Positions 1-9,306 of a stretch of DNA of 64,000 nucleotides are shown here, one piece after another. The stretch lies in assembly GCF_001888165.1 (NCBI RefSeq), contig NZ_CP015455.1, positions 2,970,001 through 3,034,000 on the forward strand. Direction: 5' to 3'. Origin of the DNA: Syntrophotalea acetylenica (lineage in GTDB: Bacteria > Desulfobacterota > Desulfuromonadia > Desulfuromonadales > Syntrophotaleaceae). Both the position numbers and the translations under genes were made by a program. Within the stretch, counting starts at the first letter, position 1, and the number at the start of each line of letters is the position of its first letter. A model generated the notes under the pieces. That model was not told the DNA's origin. It searched no databases and was given only the letters and a program-made list of their open reading frames with translations.

Positions 1-379
1 AAGCCCTCTCGATGGGATTGCGCAGAAGCACGATCATTTTCATCTGCGCGTTGTATTCCCAGATCCGCCTGGGCGCATCGCGCCAATACATATAGCTCGG
101 CGTCGCTTCGCCGACAATTTTATGGGGTGCACAGGGATCGAAAGCGGCATGATAACGAGCGTAGTCGGGCCTGTTTTTTCGAAAAAAATCCTCGTTGTCG
201 AAAAAGTGCACCTCTTTTTTCCGGGCCATGCAGATTTCTGGATGTTCCCGCAGGCAGGCATCCAACGCCGTGGTACCACCCTTCTGGGTGCCACATACAA
301 TAAAATCCACAAGCCGGACGGTGTTTTTCCCCCAGGGAAACCACCGTCCGGCCTTCAGTCGCTCGATTGAATAGCGCAT
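1..379 (-). CDS. Sulfotransferase family protein, N-terminal part (runs off the window)
   Basis: The reverse strand reads open from an ATG at 379 to the left edge, about 126 residues. Near residue 30 it has the motif GTQKGGTTAL, the 5'-phosphosulfate-binding loop of PAPS-dependent sulfotransferases, followed by MARKKEVHFFDN and IVGEATPSYM, both typical of the bacterial Sulfotransfer_1/3 families; the fragment ends in VLLRNPIERA, the start of the 3'-phosphate-binding region. Such enzymes move sulfate from PAPS to a hydroxyl or amine, often on a surface glycan or lipid. The start is chosen because TGA lies two codons upstream and a GGGG stretch precedes it. The C-terminal half is outside the window, so the acceptor cannot be guessed. 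Confidence 0.85.
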   Translation of the reverse strand, partial: MRYSIERLKAGRWFPWGKNTVRLVDFIVCGTQKGGTTALDACLREHPEICMARKKEVHFFDNEDFFRKNRPDYARYHAAFDPCAPHKIVGEATPSYMYWRDAPRRIWEYNAQMKMIVLLRNPIERA

Positions 380-620
380 CCATCAACCCCAAAACCCTGC
401 GATGCATCATTTGCAGCGCAGCGCATCAACAGCAAAGCCCGGCCCGTCAACAACCATCGGGACCGGCGAATTCACGACGAGGGTAACAAACACCTGAAGC
501 CTTTATCATCCTTTGCCACCGGCGGCAATCGAAAACTGGCTGCCCGCTGGCCGGTCCTCAATCATTGCAGACCGGCCCGGGAGCACTGATATTGTTGAGA
601 GATTTGGCGATTCGCTCTCT

Positions 621-1202
621 CTAAAACCGGTATCTGAAACCCGCGCCGACCAGATTGGAGCCGCCGGACACGCCGTCAAACAGACCGAACACCCCGGAAC
701 GGTGATGCACCCTCAGAAAATAGTCCCAACGAGGATGTTGCGGCAGGCAAAAAGCCAGCTCGAACAGCAGGTAGTTCAATAATTGCGAGGTCCGGCCATG
801 TTTTTCAACCTCGATGGCCGGGTCGCGCGTGGCATAGGACAGCCCTTCACCGACGGCGAAACTGGTATCCAGGTAGCGGTCCCAGGGGAAAGGCAGCCAG
901 CGAAGCACCACCAGGGCGTTGACTTCGAAATGATTCATCAGGTCGAAGTGTTTGACGAGCTGCCCCTCGGCCTCCAGACGCAGATAGTGTCGGTAGCCGG
1001 TCAGTTCCCGGCCGACAAGCAGGGCCGCGGCGTAGGAATCGGCGTATTCGCGGTCGGACAAAACCTCCCGGAGCGTATCGTACACCGCCCTGCCGCCGTA
1101 AAAGCCGAGGGACCAGTCCGCCTCACCGTGCGCGGTTCCCCCACCGAAAAAAACCAGCAAGACTCCCAACGACAGAACCACCCTTCTCATAGGCACGCGC
1201 AT
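621..1202 (-). CDS. PagL-like outer-membrane barrel (acyloxyacyl hydrolase family)
   Basis: This 193-residue protein begins with a clear signal peptide (hydrophobic VVLSLGVLLVFF, then GGGTAHGEA) and ends in GAGFRYRF, the aromatic C-terminus of an outer-membrane barrel. Near the end the segment HHRSGVFG provides the His-x-Ser pair used by lipid A 3-O-deacylase PagL (PF09411), and GGSNLVGAGF follows as in PagL-like proteins. PagL trims an acyl chain from lipid A in the outer leaflet; activity here is inferred. The frame stays open to 1385, but AAAGGAG lies just upstream of the ATG at 1202 and the signal peptide starts there, so 1202 is the better start. It could be a barrel of the same fold without hydrolase activity. 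Confidence 0.65.
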   Translation of the reverse strand: MRVPMRRVVLSLGVLLVFFGGGTAHGEADWSLGFYGGRAVYDTLREVLSDREYADSYAAALLVGRELTGYRHYLRLEAEGQLVKHFDLMNHFEVNALVVLRWLPFPWDRYLDTSFAVGEGLSYATRDPAIEVEKHGRTSQLLNYLLFELAFCLPQHPRWDYFLRVHHRSGVFGLFDGVSGGSNLVGAGFRYRF

Positions 1203-1820
1203 CATGCTCCTTTCTGGCGATAGCGGATCCCCGCTTTGCACATAAATGGTAGAGCCAAAAAACCGGACATAGCCAAACCGGCAGACCACACTGCGTTCAT
1301 CATCCATGGCAGCATCGGTTGACAGAAACCCGCCAGGAGCGCCACGGGCGGGGAGCATCCCACCACCGGCAAACCGAAATTGCACGATAGCCTTATTTTA
1401 CACCAATGCTCATGCGGTGGAATACCGATCGATTGATGGGCCTACCGGCGGCTCGAAATTTTTTTCGGAGAGGGCCAGTTGTCAGATGCGACGTTCCGCA
1501 GGGAGAGCCTACGTTGCCTCGTGCCTGACCGTAACCGAACGCTGCATCGCCCACCCCTCACACACCCTGTAGAAAAAAATTGACGGGGAGGAATCAAAGG
1601 CCTACAAAGGATACTAATAATATTTTTCCATGGAATAACTCATGATCACGAAAATTCCTGAAATGCTGTCGGTATTTTACCGACCGGCGAACGGCACCCT
1701 TCCCGGAGACCGTGCCAGAAATACGCAGCCGTCAAACCTTACAGGAACATGGGAAGAGAAGTTCTTCAAAAGTGGAGGAAGCGAAGTTCCGGAAGACTGT
1801 TTCTTATCAGCGAGGTGGGC
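1203..1820. other. Intergenic region between divergent genes
   Basis: This 618 bp gap lies between a minus-strand and a plus-strand gene, so both promoters should lie here. A short stem-loop GTCGGTA-TTT-TACCGAC sits near 1668-1684, and a GGCAC/GTGCC stem near 1693-1716, both upstream of the autotransporter. No known riboswitch core could be matched to it. No gene is supported. Confidence 0.5.
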
Positions 1821-3308
1821 ATGCGAAACGTTCTAAAAAAAGGGAAAATCCGGCTTTTCAAAAAAAACAAATGGTTGCTGTTTGCTTCAGTATTCCTATT
1901 GCTTTTATCGCATGCAGGGCTGGTGAGCGGAGGCGATCTTTTGGTAACGGGCAGCGACACCTTCGCCTATCCAAGATCGAGGATCCCAGAGCCGATTTCC
2001 CCCATGGGTACGGTTATAACCAACTTCACGAACTATTCCGCGGCCACCTTTCCCTGTGTCACGGGGGTTTTCTATGTATCGCAAGCTGCAGACTATACGG
2101 CCAACCTGCGATCTACCATTGCCAATGGCATCTATATTTCCCTTGGCCCCTTTGTCCCCTCCGCCACGAGCGCCCCTTCCACCCCGCTGTCCGATGTCAT
2201 GTATTTCATCCAGAACGGAAACAACACGACGCTTTCAAATATCGACCTGCAAGCTGGAACCCTGTATTCATACATTTTGGTTTATAACGGGTCTCTTTCA
2301 GCGTCATTTGCATTCACTTTATCGGGGCTGGGGGATATTCACGTTCCAGGTTCGGATGAGGCCAGATTTCTCACCCACCTGCTTCCGGCCGTCCGCGATA
2401 TCCTGACGACCAATGTTCGCCTGATTGGTCAAAGGCAGGACCTGAACAGAGGTCTGGCTTCCGGCGATGAGTTTCTCGGCAATGGCCACCTCTGGATGAA
2501 ACCCTTTGGCTCGTGGGCCGATCAGGGCGACCGGAATGGCGTGGCTGGTTACAGCGCCGACACAACGGGCCTCGCTATCGGCGTGGAGGGCGACGTGGCC
2601 ACATCGCTGAATATCGGTGGCGCTTTCATGTACGCCAGGAGTGACATCGACAGCGATGACAGCATGGCAAAGCAAGGCGTGGATGTCGATCTGTATCAGG
2701 CTGTGGTATACGGCAGCTATTTATTCGACGATCGTTCCTTCATCGATTTCCAGGTTGGCGCAGGCCAACATAAAAACAAGGGGTATCGGCAGGTCGTATT
2801 TTTCCCTGACTTCGCTGCGTCGGATTACGATGGCCGTTCCTACCATTTGGGAGCCGCCCTGGGGAGAGTTTTCCCGTTGTCGAGCCAGACCCGTTTCGTG
2901 CCGTCCATCCGCGCCGATTACCTCTGGATTGAGAATGATGGCTACCATGAGACCGGCGCCGGTTCCTTAAATATGACCGTCAGAAGCAATCGGGCAGAGG
3001 CCTTGATTGTCGGGATTGATGGCAAGTTGGTGCACCAGTTGAATCCCCGGATGTCCCTTGTTGGTGACCTGGGTGTCGGCTACGACACACTGAGCCATCG
3101 AGAAAGTGTCACCACGGTTTTTGCAGGCATTTCTGATGCCCCCTTTATCACAGACGGAATCGATCCAGAACCGTGGGTGGGTCATGCCGGCCTCGGTGCT
3201 ATCTATAGAATAAAGGACCGCCTTGATATCAATGCGCGCTACGACGTGGATTATCGCGAGCACTTTTTCAATCAAACCGCATCCATGAATCTCCGTTGGA
3301 TGTTCTAA
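1821..3308 (+). CDS. Autotransporter with short passenger domain
   Basis: The 495-residue protein has a long basic N-region, a hydrophobic signal segment (LLFASVFLLLLSHAGL) and a passenger of only about 170 residues. A C-terminal autotransporter beta domain (PF03797) follows from about residue 210, recognisable by GHLWMKPFGSWADQ, TTGLAIGVEGD and repeated alternating strands. It ends in LRWMF, an aromatic residue suited to the BAM complex. It is predicted to insert in the outer membrane and display or release its passenger. ATG 1821 is preceded by GAGGTGGGC; the upstream in-frame ATG at 1749 would put 24 polar residues before the signal peptide. The passenger has no recognised domain. Two other autotransporters occur at 6467 and 37389. 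Confidence 0.85.
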   Translation: MRNVLKKGKIRLFKKNKWLLFASVFLLLLSHAGLVSGGDLLVTGSDTFAYPRSRIPEPISPMGTVITNFTNYSAATFPCVTGVFYVSQAADYTANLRSTIANGIYISLGPFVPSATSAPSTPLSDVMYFIQNGNNTTLSNIDLQAGTLYSYILVYNGSLSASFAFTLSGLGDIHVPGSDEARFLTHLLPAVRDILTTNVRLIGQRQDLNRGLASGDEFLGNGHLWMKPFGSWADQGDRNGVAGYSADTTGLAIGVEGDVATSLNIGGAFMYARSDIDSDDSMAKQGVDVDLYQAVVYGSYLFDDRSFIDFQVGAGQHKNKGYRQVVFFPDFAASDYDGRSYHLGAALGRVFPLSSQTRFVPSIRADYLWIENDGYHETGAGSLNMTVRSNRAEALIVGIDGKLVHQLNPRMSLVGDLGVGYDTLSHRESVTTVFAGISDAPFITDGIDPEPWVGHAGLGAIYRIKDRLDINARYDVDYREHFFNQTASMNLRWMF

Positions 3309-3397
3309 AACAATAGCAGGCCCGGGGTCTACCATCGGAATCAGCAGATGGCGGGTCACCGGCCATGGTCCTCTTGGCTTGCAGCCCTCAAAAACCC

Positions 3398-3620
3398 AGG
3401 AGTCTGTCGGACTATCCGGGTCGAAGCGAAAATTTGGATGTTTGAGAACAGATTTCAGCTCGTTTCCCATATGAAAACTACGCTGTATCCATCCGGAGTT
3501 TCCGGATGGATACTAGTTCGTTTGAAGGTTCATAGCCGTAGCTGTGGGCTGAAAAGGAGCTGAAATATGGGCCAAACAGCCGAATTTGCAGCCGGCGCAT
3601 GGATAGTTCGACAGACTCCT
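3398..3620. mobile_element. Fold-back MITE-like element with 20-bp terminal inverted repeats
   Basis: AGGAGTCTGTCGGACTATCC at 3398-3417 and GGATAGTTCGACAGACTCCT at 3601-3620 are inverted copies with one mismatch. Inside them further inverted segments pair (ATTTCAGCTC near 3452 with GAGCTGAAAT near 3557), so the whole 223 bp can fold on itself. There is no transposase. The ends resemble those of full-size insertion sequences, which suggests a non-autonomous derivative; a target duplication is not obvious. Confidence 0.6.
3461..3513 (+). repeat. Dispersed mosaic repeat, fragment R1
   Basis: This carries the CGTTTCCCATATGAAAAC module followed by the hairpin GTATCCATCCGGA-GTT-TCCGGATGGATAC, a perfect 13-bp stem. 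It matches the right end of the full-length copy at 62799-62974. It occupies the centre of the fold-back element at 3398-3620. Confidence 0.85.
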
Positions 3621-3756
3621 AGAGTAAGAAAAAAGGTATTACTTTGGAGGCAGCATGAACTTGCGAGACCGAATCGCCGGCTATACGCATTCGCGCGCCG
3701 GAAACCAGCAGCAAGCCTCCCAACGACAGAAGCACAGTCCGAATCAACATAAGCAT
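3619..3756 (-). CDS. Possible 45-residue exported peptide
   Basis: A short ORF starting MLMLIRTVLLSLGGLLLV has the look of a signal peptide, with a run of hydrophobic residues then SGAR. It lies directly downstream of the large membrane-anchored gene that ends at 3808. Its 3' end touches the terminal repeat of the neighbouring fold-back element, so it may be the broken start of a longer exported protein. No family is recognised and the ribosome-binding site is weak. Confidence 0.25.
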   Translation of the reverse strand: MLMLIRTVLLSLGGLLLVSGARMRIAGDSVSQVHAASKVIPFFLL

Positions 3757-3807
3757 TATCTTTCTCGCTGCTGGCAAGACAAAACTGATCCTGCCGGCGC
3801 AGAAGTA

Positions 3808-5745
3808 TCACCGCAAATCCCGCAGGGGAATATGCCGAAACCGTTCGTAGCCGGCGAGTCTGTTCAACTCGCTGGCCCAATCCTGCACCTGGGTCAAAGG
3901 CACCTCATGGCGTTCACCCAGTTGGGTATCGCCAAGAAAGGTCTGGTCGCGAAGCACCTCCGTCCAATCTGCGGCCATACGATCCTGGGCCTGCTGCCGA
4001 CGGTCATGAGTCTGCTCGATAATGGCGCCGATCTCCCGCATGTCGCTGGCCGCTTTGTCGAGCCTCTGCCGGTGCACATGATCGGCCACCTTCCAGTTGT
4101 TCCAGATTTCCATTAGCATGGGCAGATTGCGGGCGAAAACCTGGGTCGGAGCAGAAACGATGGACAGGTAAAAGGTCCACTGGTTGTATCCCGGCATGAC
4201 TCCGAACAATGCCAGGCTGGTGAACTCCCGGGCCTGTGCACCCGTCCCCTGCTGCCAGTCGAAATGCACGAAAGCTGCCTGACCACCGTGAGGCCAGGGC
4301 GTTGGCGCGCTGTCGTGGATGCGCAAAATCCGTTGCGGTGACTGCAACCCAAACTGGGGAAACAGATTTTGCAGTGCCGTGACCGGATCACTGTAGGGAG
4401 CCACCGGCACGGGTACCGTGGCGCCCGGCATCTGCTGATAAGCCGCCCCCATTTCCGGTGTCAGCACCGGGCCGTGAATGCCCAGAGCGACATGACTGCC
4501 GTCGATGCCCAAAGCGTCCACCATGCCTTGACTGGCCGCAGCTATTCGCCAATCCGTCGGCAGCATCATGCTGCCACTGCCATCGGGCAAGGGCACCTGC
4601 CGCCAATCAACCGGCCGCGACGCTGGCTGATTCGCTGGCACGGAGGCAGGCAGATGCCGTGCGATCGTCCGAATCATGGAGGGGAAACTTACTGACAGAT
4701 TGGCTGGCGCATCGAACAGGCAGGCCGCTGCCATAGCGTCATCCTTTCTGACGGCAACCAGCAATCCACGCTTTTCACCGGCGACAGTGTGAACCCTGAA
4801 CAAGGCCCGCGTTTCCCGGTCCTGGTCATCGCCAATGACCGCCGCCAATATCGGGCGTTCCCCAAATGCCGGCTCTAGACGCTCGACGGCGTCCATCAGC
4901 GCCTGACGCGAGGATCGCTTACCCACCTCGTCGCACAGCCACAGTTCACCGCTGTCAGCCCCGTGCCGAACCCTGCTGTATCCCGGCGGGGGCTGCAGAA
5001 ACGCGGAGTCGGCAGGAGTGTCGTCATCCCGGACCAGAAAATCACGCTGCGCCTCGATCTCGGAGTAATCCCTGCCCGCCCCTTCCAGATGCAGCGCGTC
5101 AAATTGGAAGCGCCCGCTGCCCACAGCCAGCAAACCCACCCCTTCGCCGGTAACCGCACCGCGACCGATGCTGCCGATGTCATAGCCATTGGCGCGCAGA
5201 ATCAGCATGGATTCAGCGACGAGGATTTCCAACCGGTTGAAGCCCTCGGTGCGGATCGCATCATGCGTACCGCTCATGCTGATCCGCGCACCCTCCGCGT
5301 CACGTTGCAAAACCGCATAGCCCTGACGGCCGGTGAGTATCAAGCCGATATAATGCTGTGTTCGCGGATCGAACCCGAACAGAAGGCCGGCACCGGAGAG
5401 TTCCTCTTTTCCCGGGGAATCCAGGGCCACGGCAACCATGGCACGAGCGCCTTCGGTAAAACAATTGACTTCTTTCGGAATCAGATAACAATAACGAATA
5501 GCCCGAGGATCGCCGCGGTTCTCGAGAACATAGCGCCCCTGTGAAACCGTGCCGGACCATCCGTCATCTTTCCCCAGCAACAGATGGCCGCCGAGCATGG
5601 CGGCAGGATCCTTGCCATCGGCGAAATCTTCCTGATACATGCTTCTTTCAGGCCTGTTGAACGAAGCGCGCGCGAAAAACAGCCCTGCCAACGCTACAAC
5701 GGCCAGCAAGCCAACGGATAGGCGTATCCAGCTTTTTCGTTCCAC
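3808..5745 (-). CDS. Large membrane-anchored periplasmic protein of unknown function
   Basis: The 645-residue product has one N-terminal membrane segment (LSVGLLAVVALAGLFFARA, residues about 8-26) and no further hydrophobic stretches, so it is probably anchored in the inner membrane facing the periplasm. Residues about 40-215 have the beta-rich pattern of a concanavalin-like lectin/glucanase fold (LLLGKDDGWSG, GAGLLFGFDPRTQHYIG, LILRANG). The C-terminal half is mixed, with a charged helical region near 570-620 (AIIEQTHDRRQQAQDRM). The start is GTG 5745, with AAGGAG six bases upstream; the longer frame to 5898 adds 51 residues of non-coding character. No catalytic motif is recognised and no function is assigned. 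Confidence 0.75.
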   Translation of the reverse strand: MERKSWIRLSVGLLAVVALAGLFFARASFNRPERSMYQEDFADGKDPAAMLGGHLLLGKDDGWSGTVSQGRYVLENRGDPRAIRYCYLIPKEVNCFTEGARAMVAVALDSPGKEELSGAGLLFGFDPRTQHYIGLILTGRQGYAVLQRDAEGARISMSGTHDAIRTEGFNRLEILVAESMLILRANGYDIGSIGRGAVTGEGVGLLAVGSGRFQFDALHLEGAGRDYSEIEAQRDFLVRDDDTPADSAFLQPPPGYSRVRHGADSGELWLCDEVGKRSSRQALMDAVERLEPAFGERPILAAVIGDDQDRETRALFRVHTVAGEKRGLLVAVRKDDAMAAACLFDAPANLSVSFPSMIRTIARHLPASVPANQPASRPVDWRQVPLPDGSGSMMLPTDWRIAAASQGMVDALGIDGSHVALGIHGPVLTPEMGAAYQQMPGATVPVPVAPYSDPVTALQNLFPQFGLQSPQRILRIHDSAPTPWPHGGQAAFVHFDWQQGTGAQAREFTSLALFGVMPGYNQWTFYLSIVSAPTQVFARNLPMLMEIWNNWKVADHVHRQRLDKAASDMREIGAIIEQTHDRRQQAQDRMAADWTEVLRDQTFLGDTQLGERHEVPLTQVQDWASELNRLAGYERFRHIPLRDLR

Positions 5746-5901
5746 GGCTGTCTCCTTCTCTAAACCGATCCTGATCCATCGATAACCCTGATCCTTGCCA
5801 AGCCGACGAGCCCTGCCTGCCACGGATGCCACCTGCCGGGGCTGCCACAGTTTTCCTCTGTTTCTGCAGCATAGCACTAAAAAATTACGTTGCCGCATCC
5901 T

Positions 5902-6115
5902 GTTTTCATCCGGGAACGGCGCTTCTGCGCTGTGGCGGCGTCAATGTGCAGGCCTTCTTGTGTCTCGGGCCAGGCCCTGGCCCTTGCCCTTCAGGCAGCC
6001 GAAGACTTTCCACTTTGCCAGCCTTCGCGTTATGTGGCGTACCGCTAAACACCTTCGCGCACCCCCAGGGTTCCCTTGCCACAACGGAAAATGTCTCGTT
6101 TCCCATGTGGACACT
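5902..6115 (+). repeat. Dispersed mosaic repeat, diverged copy R2
   Basis: The order of modules matches the full-length copy at 62799: GTTTTCATCCGGGAACGG at the left, GTGGCGGCGTCAAT, then CCTTGCCACAACGGAAAAT and CTCGTTTCCCATGTGG at the right. The middle carries extra GC-rich sequence absent from the full copies, and the terminal GTATCCATCCGGA hairpin is missing. The rest of the gap (6116-6466) holds only a short related fragment at about 6340-6360 (AAGTTTCCGAATGGATACC) and the leader of the next gene. Confidence 0.7.
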
Positions 6116-6466
6116 ACCTTAGGCCACGCTGGCAGTGCAAAAACCGAGCACAGCCAAATGAGAGATTCCCTATGCTTTGATTTTACACCAATGCGCATTT
6201 GATGCGATGCTTACTGGTTGACGAAAATACCCTCCGGGCTGAATCTATCGCTCGTATTCGGAAAAAAGGACTCAATATCGACGTTTTTCATGGTATATAT
6301 TATTTAAAATAAGCTTATTGGCTTCCCATATAGGTAGTGTCAAGTTTCCGAATGGATACCGATTAACTTATTTCCTTGACCGAAAGGCAACCGGCGGCAA
6401 AACCTTGCTTTCATGCTTATCGGCACCATGACTACGACCTCGAACACGTTTCCCGGGAGAAACACC

Positions 6467-8893
6467 ATGCCTAGCAAATGCGGACACAAGGGCACATCCC
6501 CATCTCCCCGCCCCCGTGTAAAAAACCCCTCCGGCATCAACGTCTTTATCTACTGCCTTGAGACGCGGAACCTGATAGTCCTTTTCACGTTAGCTCTTTT
6601 TCTTGCCGCGACACCGGCATTTGCGGATATCCGGGATTGGAACGCGCTGGAGGGAGACTGGCTCGATCCGGACAACTGGACAATTTCATCAGACCCCGCC
6701 GACCAGGCGAATGTGAACAATGCCGGCATTGCCAGGTTGATGGGACCTGATGCCGTGGTGGCTCACGAAACGGTCCATGTCGGCACAAACGGACAGGGAC
6801 AGGTCGAAATTCTGAACGGTGGCACCCTGACGGCCACTTCCCTGGTTCAAGTCGGTGTTAATTCAGGAGACGGCACCCTTATCGTGGATGGCCCAGGGTC
6901 GCAATTGCAAACCCACCGCCTGGAACTCGGCTACCTGGGCACCGGCACGCTCACCGTGGCCAATGGCGCCAGCGTTGTTGTCGACGAGTTTCTCTTTGGG
7001 TACGGCAATGTTACGCTGAATATCGGCAATGGCGGTCCCGCGGGAACCCTCCAGATAAATTCAATGATATCGTCAAACAGGGACAGCAATACAAATATTG
7101 CAATCAACTTCAATCACAACGAAGAGGCGTTTTATTTCGCGCAAGACGACAGATGGTCAATGTGGGGAGATGTCGTACCCTTTTATGTCACGGAGATCAA
7201 TCACCTTGGACCCGGCACCACGATTCTTGATGGCAATTACGACGATTGGTATGCCGTCGATACCACCATCAGCTCCGGGGTCCTGCGAATCGACGGGGTC
7301 TTCAGAAACTTCACCACCTACGTCAACACCGGCGGCACTCTGGCGGGCAGCGGCTGGGTTGGAAGCGTCCTCGTCAATGGTGGCACGGTCGCGCCCGGAA
7401 GCTCCATCGGCACGCTTAACGTCTCCGGTAGCGTGGATTTCTCCGGCGGCGGCACCTATGCGGTGGAGGTTGATGCCGCCGGCGACGCGGACCGGATCTC
7501 AGCCACAGGCGCGGCGACGCTTGACGGCGGCACCCTGCGCGTGATGCCTTTGCCGGGAGTTTATTCCGGCAATACCGAATACACGATTTTGACAGCAGAC
7601 AGCATTGATGGCACCTTGGCTCTCGCCTCGCCGAGTTTGGCCTTTTGCGATTTTGCCCTGGCATACACCGCCACCGAAGCCACCCTCTCCCTGATGCGCC
7701 GGCCCTTCGACGCCATTGGCGGAACCCCGAACCAGCGGGCTGTGGGTGCGGCACTGAACTCGCTGGAAACAACCGGCGCATCAGGTATGGACGGACTGTT
7801 CGCAGCTTTGCTCGCCCTGGAATCCGAGACCGGCGCATTGTTCGCCTACGATGCTCTTTCCGGCATCCAGCATGCCCACGCCCAGACTCTTGCCCTGGAA
7901 GCGGGCCGGCAGTTCCGAAACCTTTTGAACGAGCGACTGTCTGCCGGCGGGGCTGTCAATGCCGATACCCGGCAGGTTCTTCTGGCTGATGCCAGCAGCG
8001 ACCGGGGGCTGCTGGCCACAACGACGAGCCGCAGCCAATCCGTATCTGCCGGCCCTGAGGGAACGGACAAGGGGAGTCATCTGTGGGTGCGGGGGTTGGG
8101 TGGCTACGGCGATATCGACCGATCCTCCGAAGCTTCCGGTGCGGATTATCATACGTCCGGGGCTGCTCTGGGCGTCGATCGCATGTTGGCCAACGATCTC
8201 ACCCTCGGCGCGGCCTTCGGCTACGTCAACACCGATGCAGATACCGCCGACGGCGGGCTTGATATCGACTCCTGGCAGCTTGCGCTCTACTCAGGGTGGA
8301 TACCCGGCCCATACTATCTTCGTGGCATGGCCAGTGCCGGACTGCACCGGATCGGAGCCAAGCGCCAGGTAGCCTTCGGCTCCTTCGACCAGACCGCATC
8401 GGCCAGCTACGACAGCGTCACCTGGGGAGCCGATATTGAAGGAGGACGTGCCTTTGACCTGGGGCTGAACATAGCGCCTTTCGCCGGCCTCGAATACGCC
8501 CATCTCCGACGCGAATCCTTCATCGAAAGTGGCACCGATACCGCCGCTCTGGACGTGAAAACCGAAAAGCAGATGTCTCTGCGCTCACGGCTGGGAGTTC
8601 GGTTGGACAAAGAGTACGTTATCCGCGGCATGGTAATCGCGCCATCCCTTGAATCCGCCTGGGTTCACGAATTTGCCGATGAACTCGCACGCATCGACGC
8701 CAGGTTTGCCGGCAGCGCAACAGTCAGCTTCGATATCGAAGGACCAAAGCTCGACCGCGACAGGCTCCAGATCGGCGTGGGCCTCGATGCACGCTTCAAC
8801 ACGCGTTTCGCCATGTCCCTCGGTTACCGCCTGGATGCCGCCAATAGCGACCAGCACCAGAAGATTGCCGCAACCCTTCACCTCCTGTGGTAA
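6467..8893 (+). CDS. Autotransporter with beta-helix passenger repeats
   Basis: The 808-residue product has an extended basic N-region before the signal peptide (NLIVLFTLALFLAATPAFA). The passenger is built of autotransporter-type repeats such as GQVEILNGGTLTA, GTLIVDGPGSQL and GTLTVANGASVVV, expected to form a right-handed beta helix. A stretch with GSGWVGSVLVNGGTVAPG and SIGTLNVSG matches the passenger-associated strand repeat that aids folding. A PF03797-type barrel fills the last 280 residues (HLWVRGLGGYGD ... TLHLLW). It should be secreted by the type Va route. The chosen ATG has GGGAGA six bases upstream; the in-frame ATG at 6413 is an alternative. The passenger's target is unknown. Confidence 0.85.
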   Translation: MPSKCGHKGTSPSPRPRVKNPSGINVFIYCLETRNLIVLFTLALFLAATPAFADIRDWNALEGDWLDPDNWTISSDPADQANVNNAGIARLMGPDAVVAHETVHVGTNGQGQVEILNGGTLTATSLVQVGVNSGDGTLIVDGPGSQLQTHRLELGYLGTGTLTVANGASVVVDEFLFGYGNVTLNIGNGGPAGTLQINSMISSNRDSNTNIAINFNHNEEAFYFAQDDRWSMWGDVVPFYVTEINHLGPGTTILDGNYDDWYAVDTTISSGVLRIDGVFRNFTTYVNTGGTLAGSGWVGSVLVNGGTVAPGSSIGTLNVSGSVDFSGGGTYAVEVDAAGDADRISATGAATLDGGTLRVMPLPGVYSGNTEYTILTADSIDGTLALASPSLAFCDFALAYTATEATLSLMRRPFDAIGGTPNQRAVGAALNSLETTGASGMDGLFAALLALESETGALFAYDALSGIQHAHAQTLALEAGRQFRNLLNERLSAGGAVNADTRQVLLADASSDRGLLATTTSRSQSVSAGPEGTDKGSHLWVRGLGGYGDIDRSSEASGADYHTSGAALGVDRMLANDLTLGAAFGYVNTDADTADGGLDIDSWQLALYSGWIPGPYYLRGMASAGLHRIGAKRQVAFGSFDQTASASYDSVTWGADIEGGRAFDLGLNIAPFAGLEYAHLRRESFIESGTDTAALDVKTEKQMSLRSRLGVRLDKEYVIRGMVIAPSLESAWVHEFADELARIDARFAGSATVSFDIEGPKLDRDRLQIGVGLDARFNTRFAMSLGYRLDAANSDQHQKIAATLHLLW

Positions 8894-9045
8894 ATTTTTT
8901 CTGAACCTTGGTGTCCTGACTTTTTGTGCTTAGCATCCATCCCACCAAGCTTCGCAGCTGTCCTTGCCCGGGCCGGGGAAAACGCTGACGCATCAGGGAC
9001 TTGCACCAAGCGGTTGAAATGGCAGCAAATCAAACCCGAGACCGC

Positions 9046-9108
9046 ACAAGCAAGACTGCGGATTGACGCTGCCACGGCGAAAAAGGGCCGTTTCCGGGTG
9101 GAAACAAG
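9046..9108 (-). repeat. Dispersed mosaic repeat, fragment R3
   Basis: Plus-strand text runs from GCAAGACTGCGGATTGACGC through GCCACGGCGAAAAAGGG to CCGTTTCCGGGTGGAAAC, the left third of the full-length repeat in reverse orientation. A remnant of the hairpin end may lie near 8932-8945 (GCATCCATCCCACC). Confidence 0.7.
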
Positions 9109-9306
9109 TCAGGGGTTCCCGGTCTCTTTGTACCAACCTTCCTGCGGCATGGAATCAAAGCATGTCGGCTTCGGGTTTATCCATTTGCCTTCCGCGGTAA
9201 TCTGCCATTTTGTATAAAAATCCATGGGCGAGGCGGTCTTGTCTATACGATAGCCGTCGGGATGAAAACCGATCTGGATATCCGTAGCCTTGAATTTTTT
9301 CTCCAT
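9109..9306 (-). CDS. Small protein (65 residues) translationally coupled to the ATP-grasp gene
   Basis: The ORF begins MEKKFKATDIQIGFHPDGYRI and ends EGWYKETGNP; it is polar, aromatic-rich and has no membrane segment. Its ATG overlaps the TAA of the upstream ATP-grasp gene (TAATG), and GAGGAG lies 8 bases before it, so the two are almost certainly one operon. No family is recognised. Possible roles are an accessory subunit or a substrate of the ligase; nothing in the sequence decides between them. Confidence 0.7.
   Translation of the reverse strand: MEKKFKATDIQIGFHPDGYRIDKTASPMDFYTKWQITAEGKWINPKPTCFDSMPQEGWYKETGNP

Noticed and set aside
1640-1780. Possible c-di-GMP riboswitch upstream of the first autotransporter
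   Set aside because: Stem-loops are present, but the conserved GEMM core (CAAACC tetraloop region and ACGCAAAGCC) is not, so the call is not supported.
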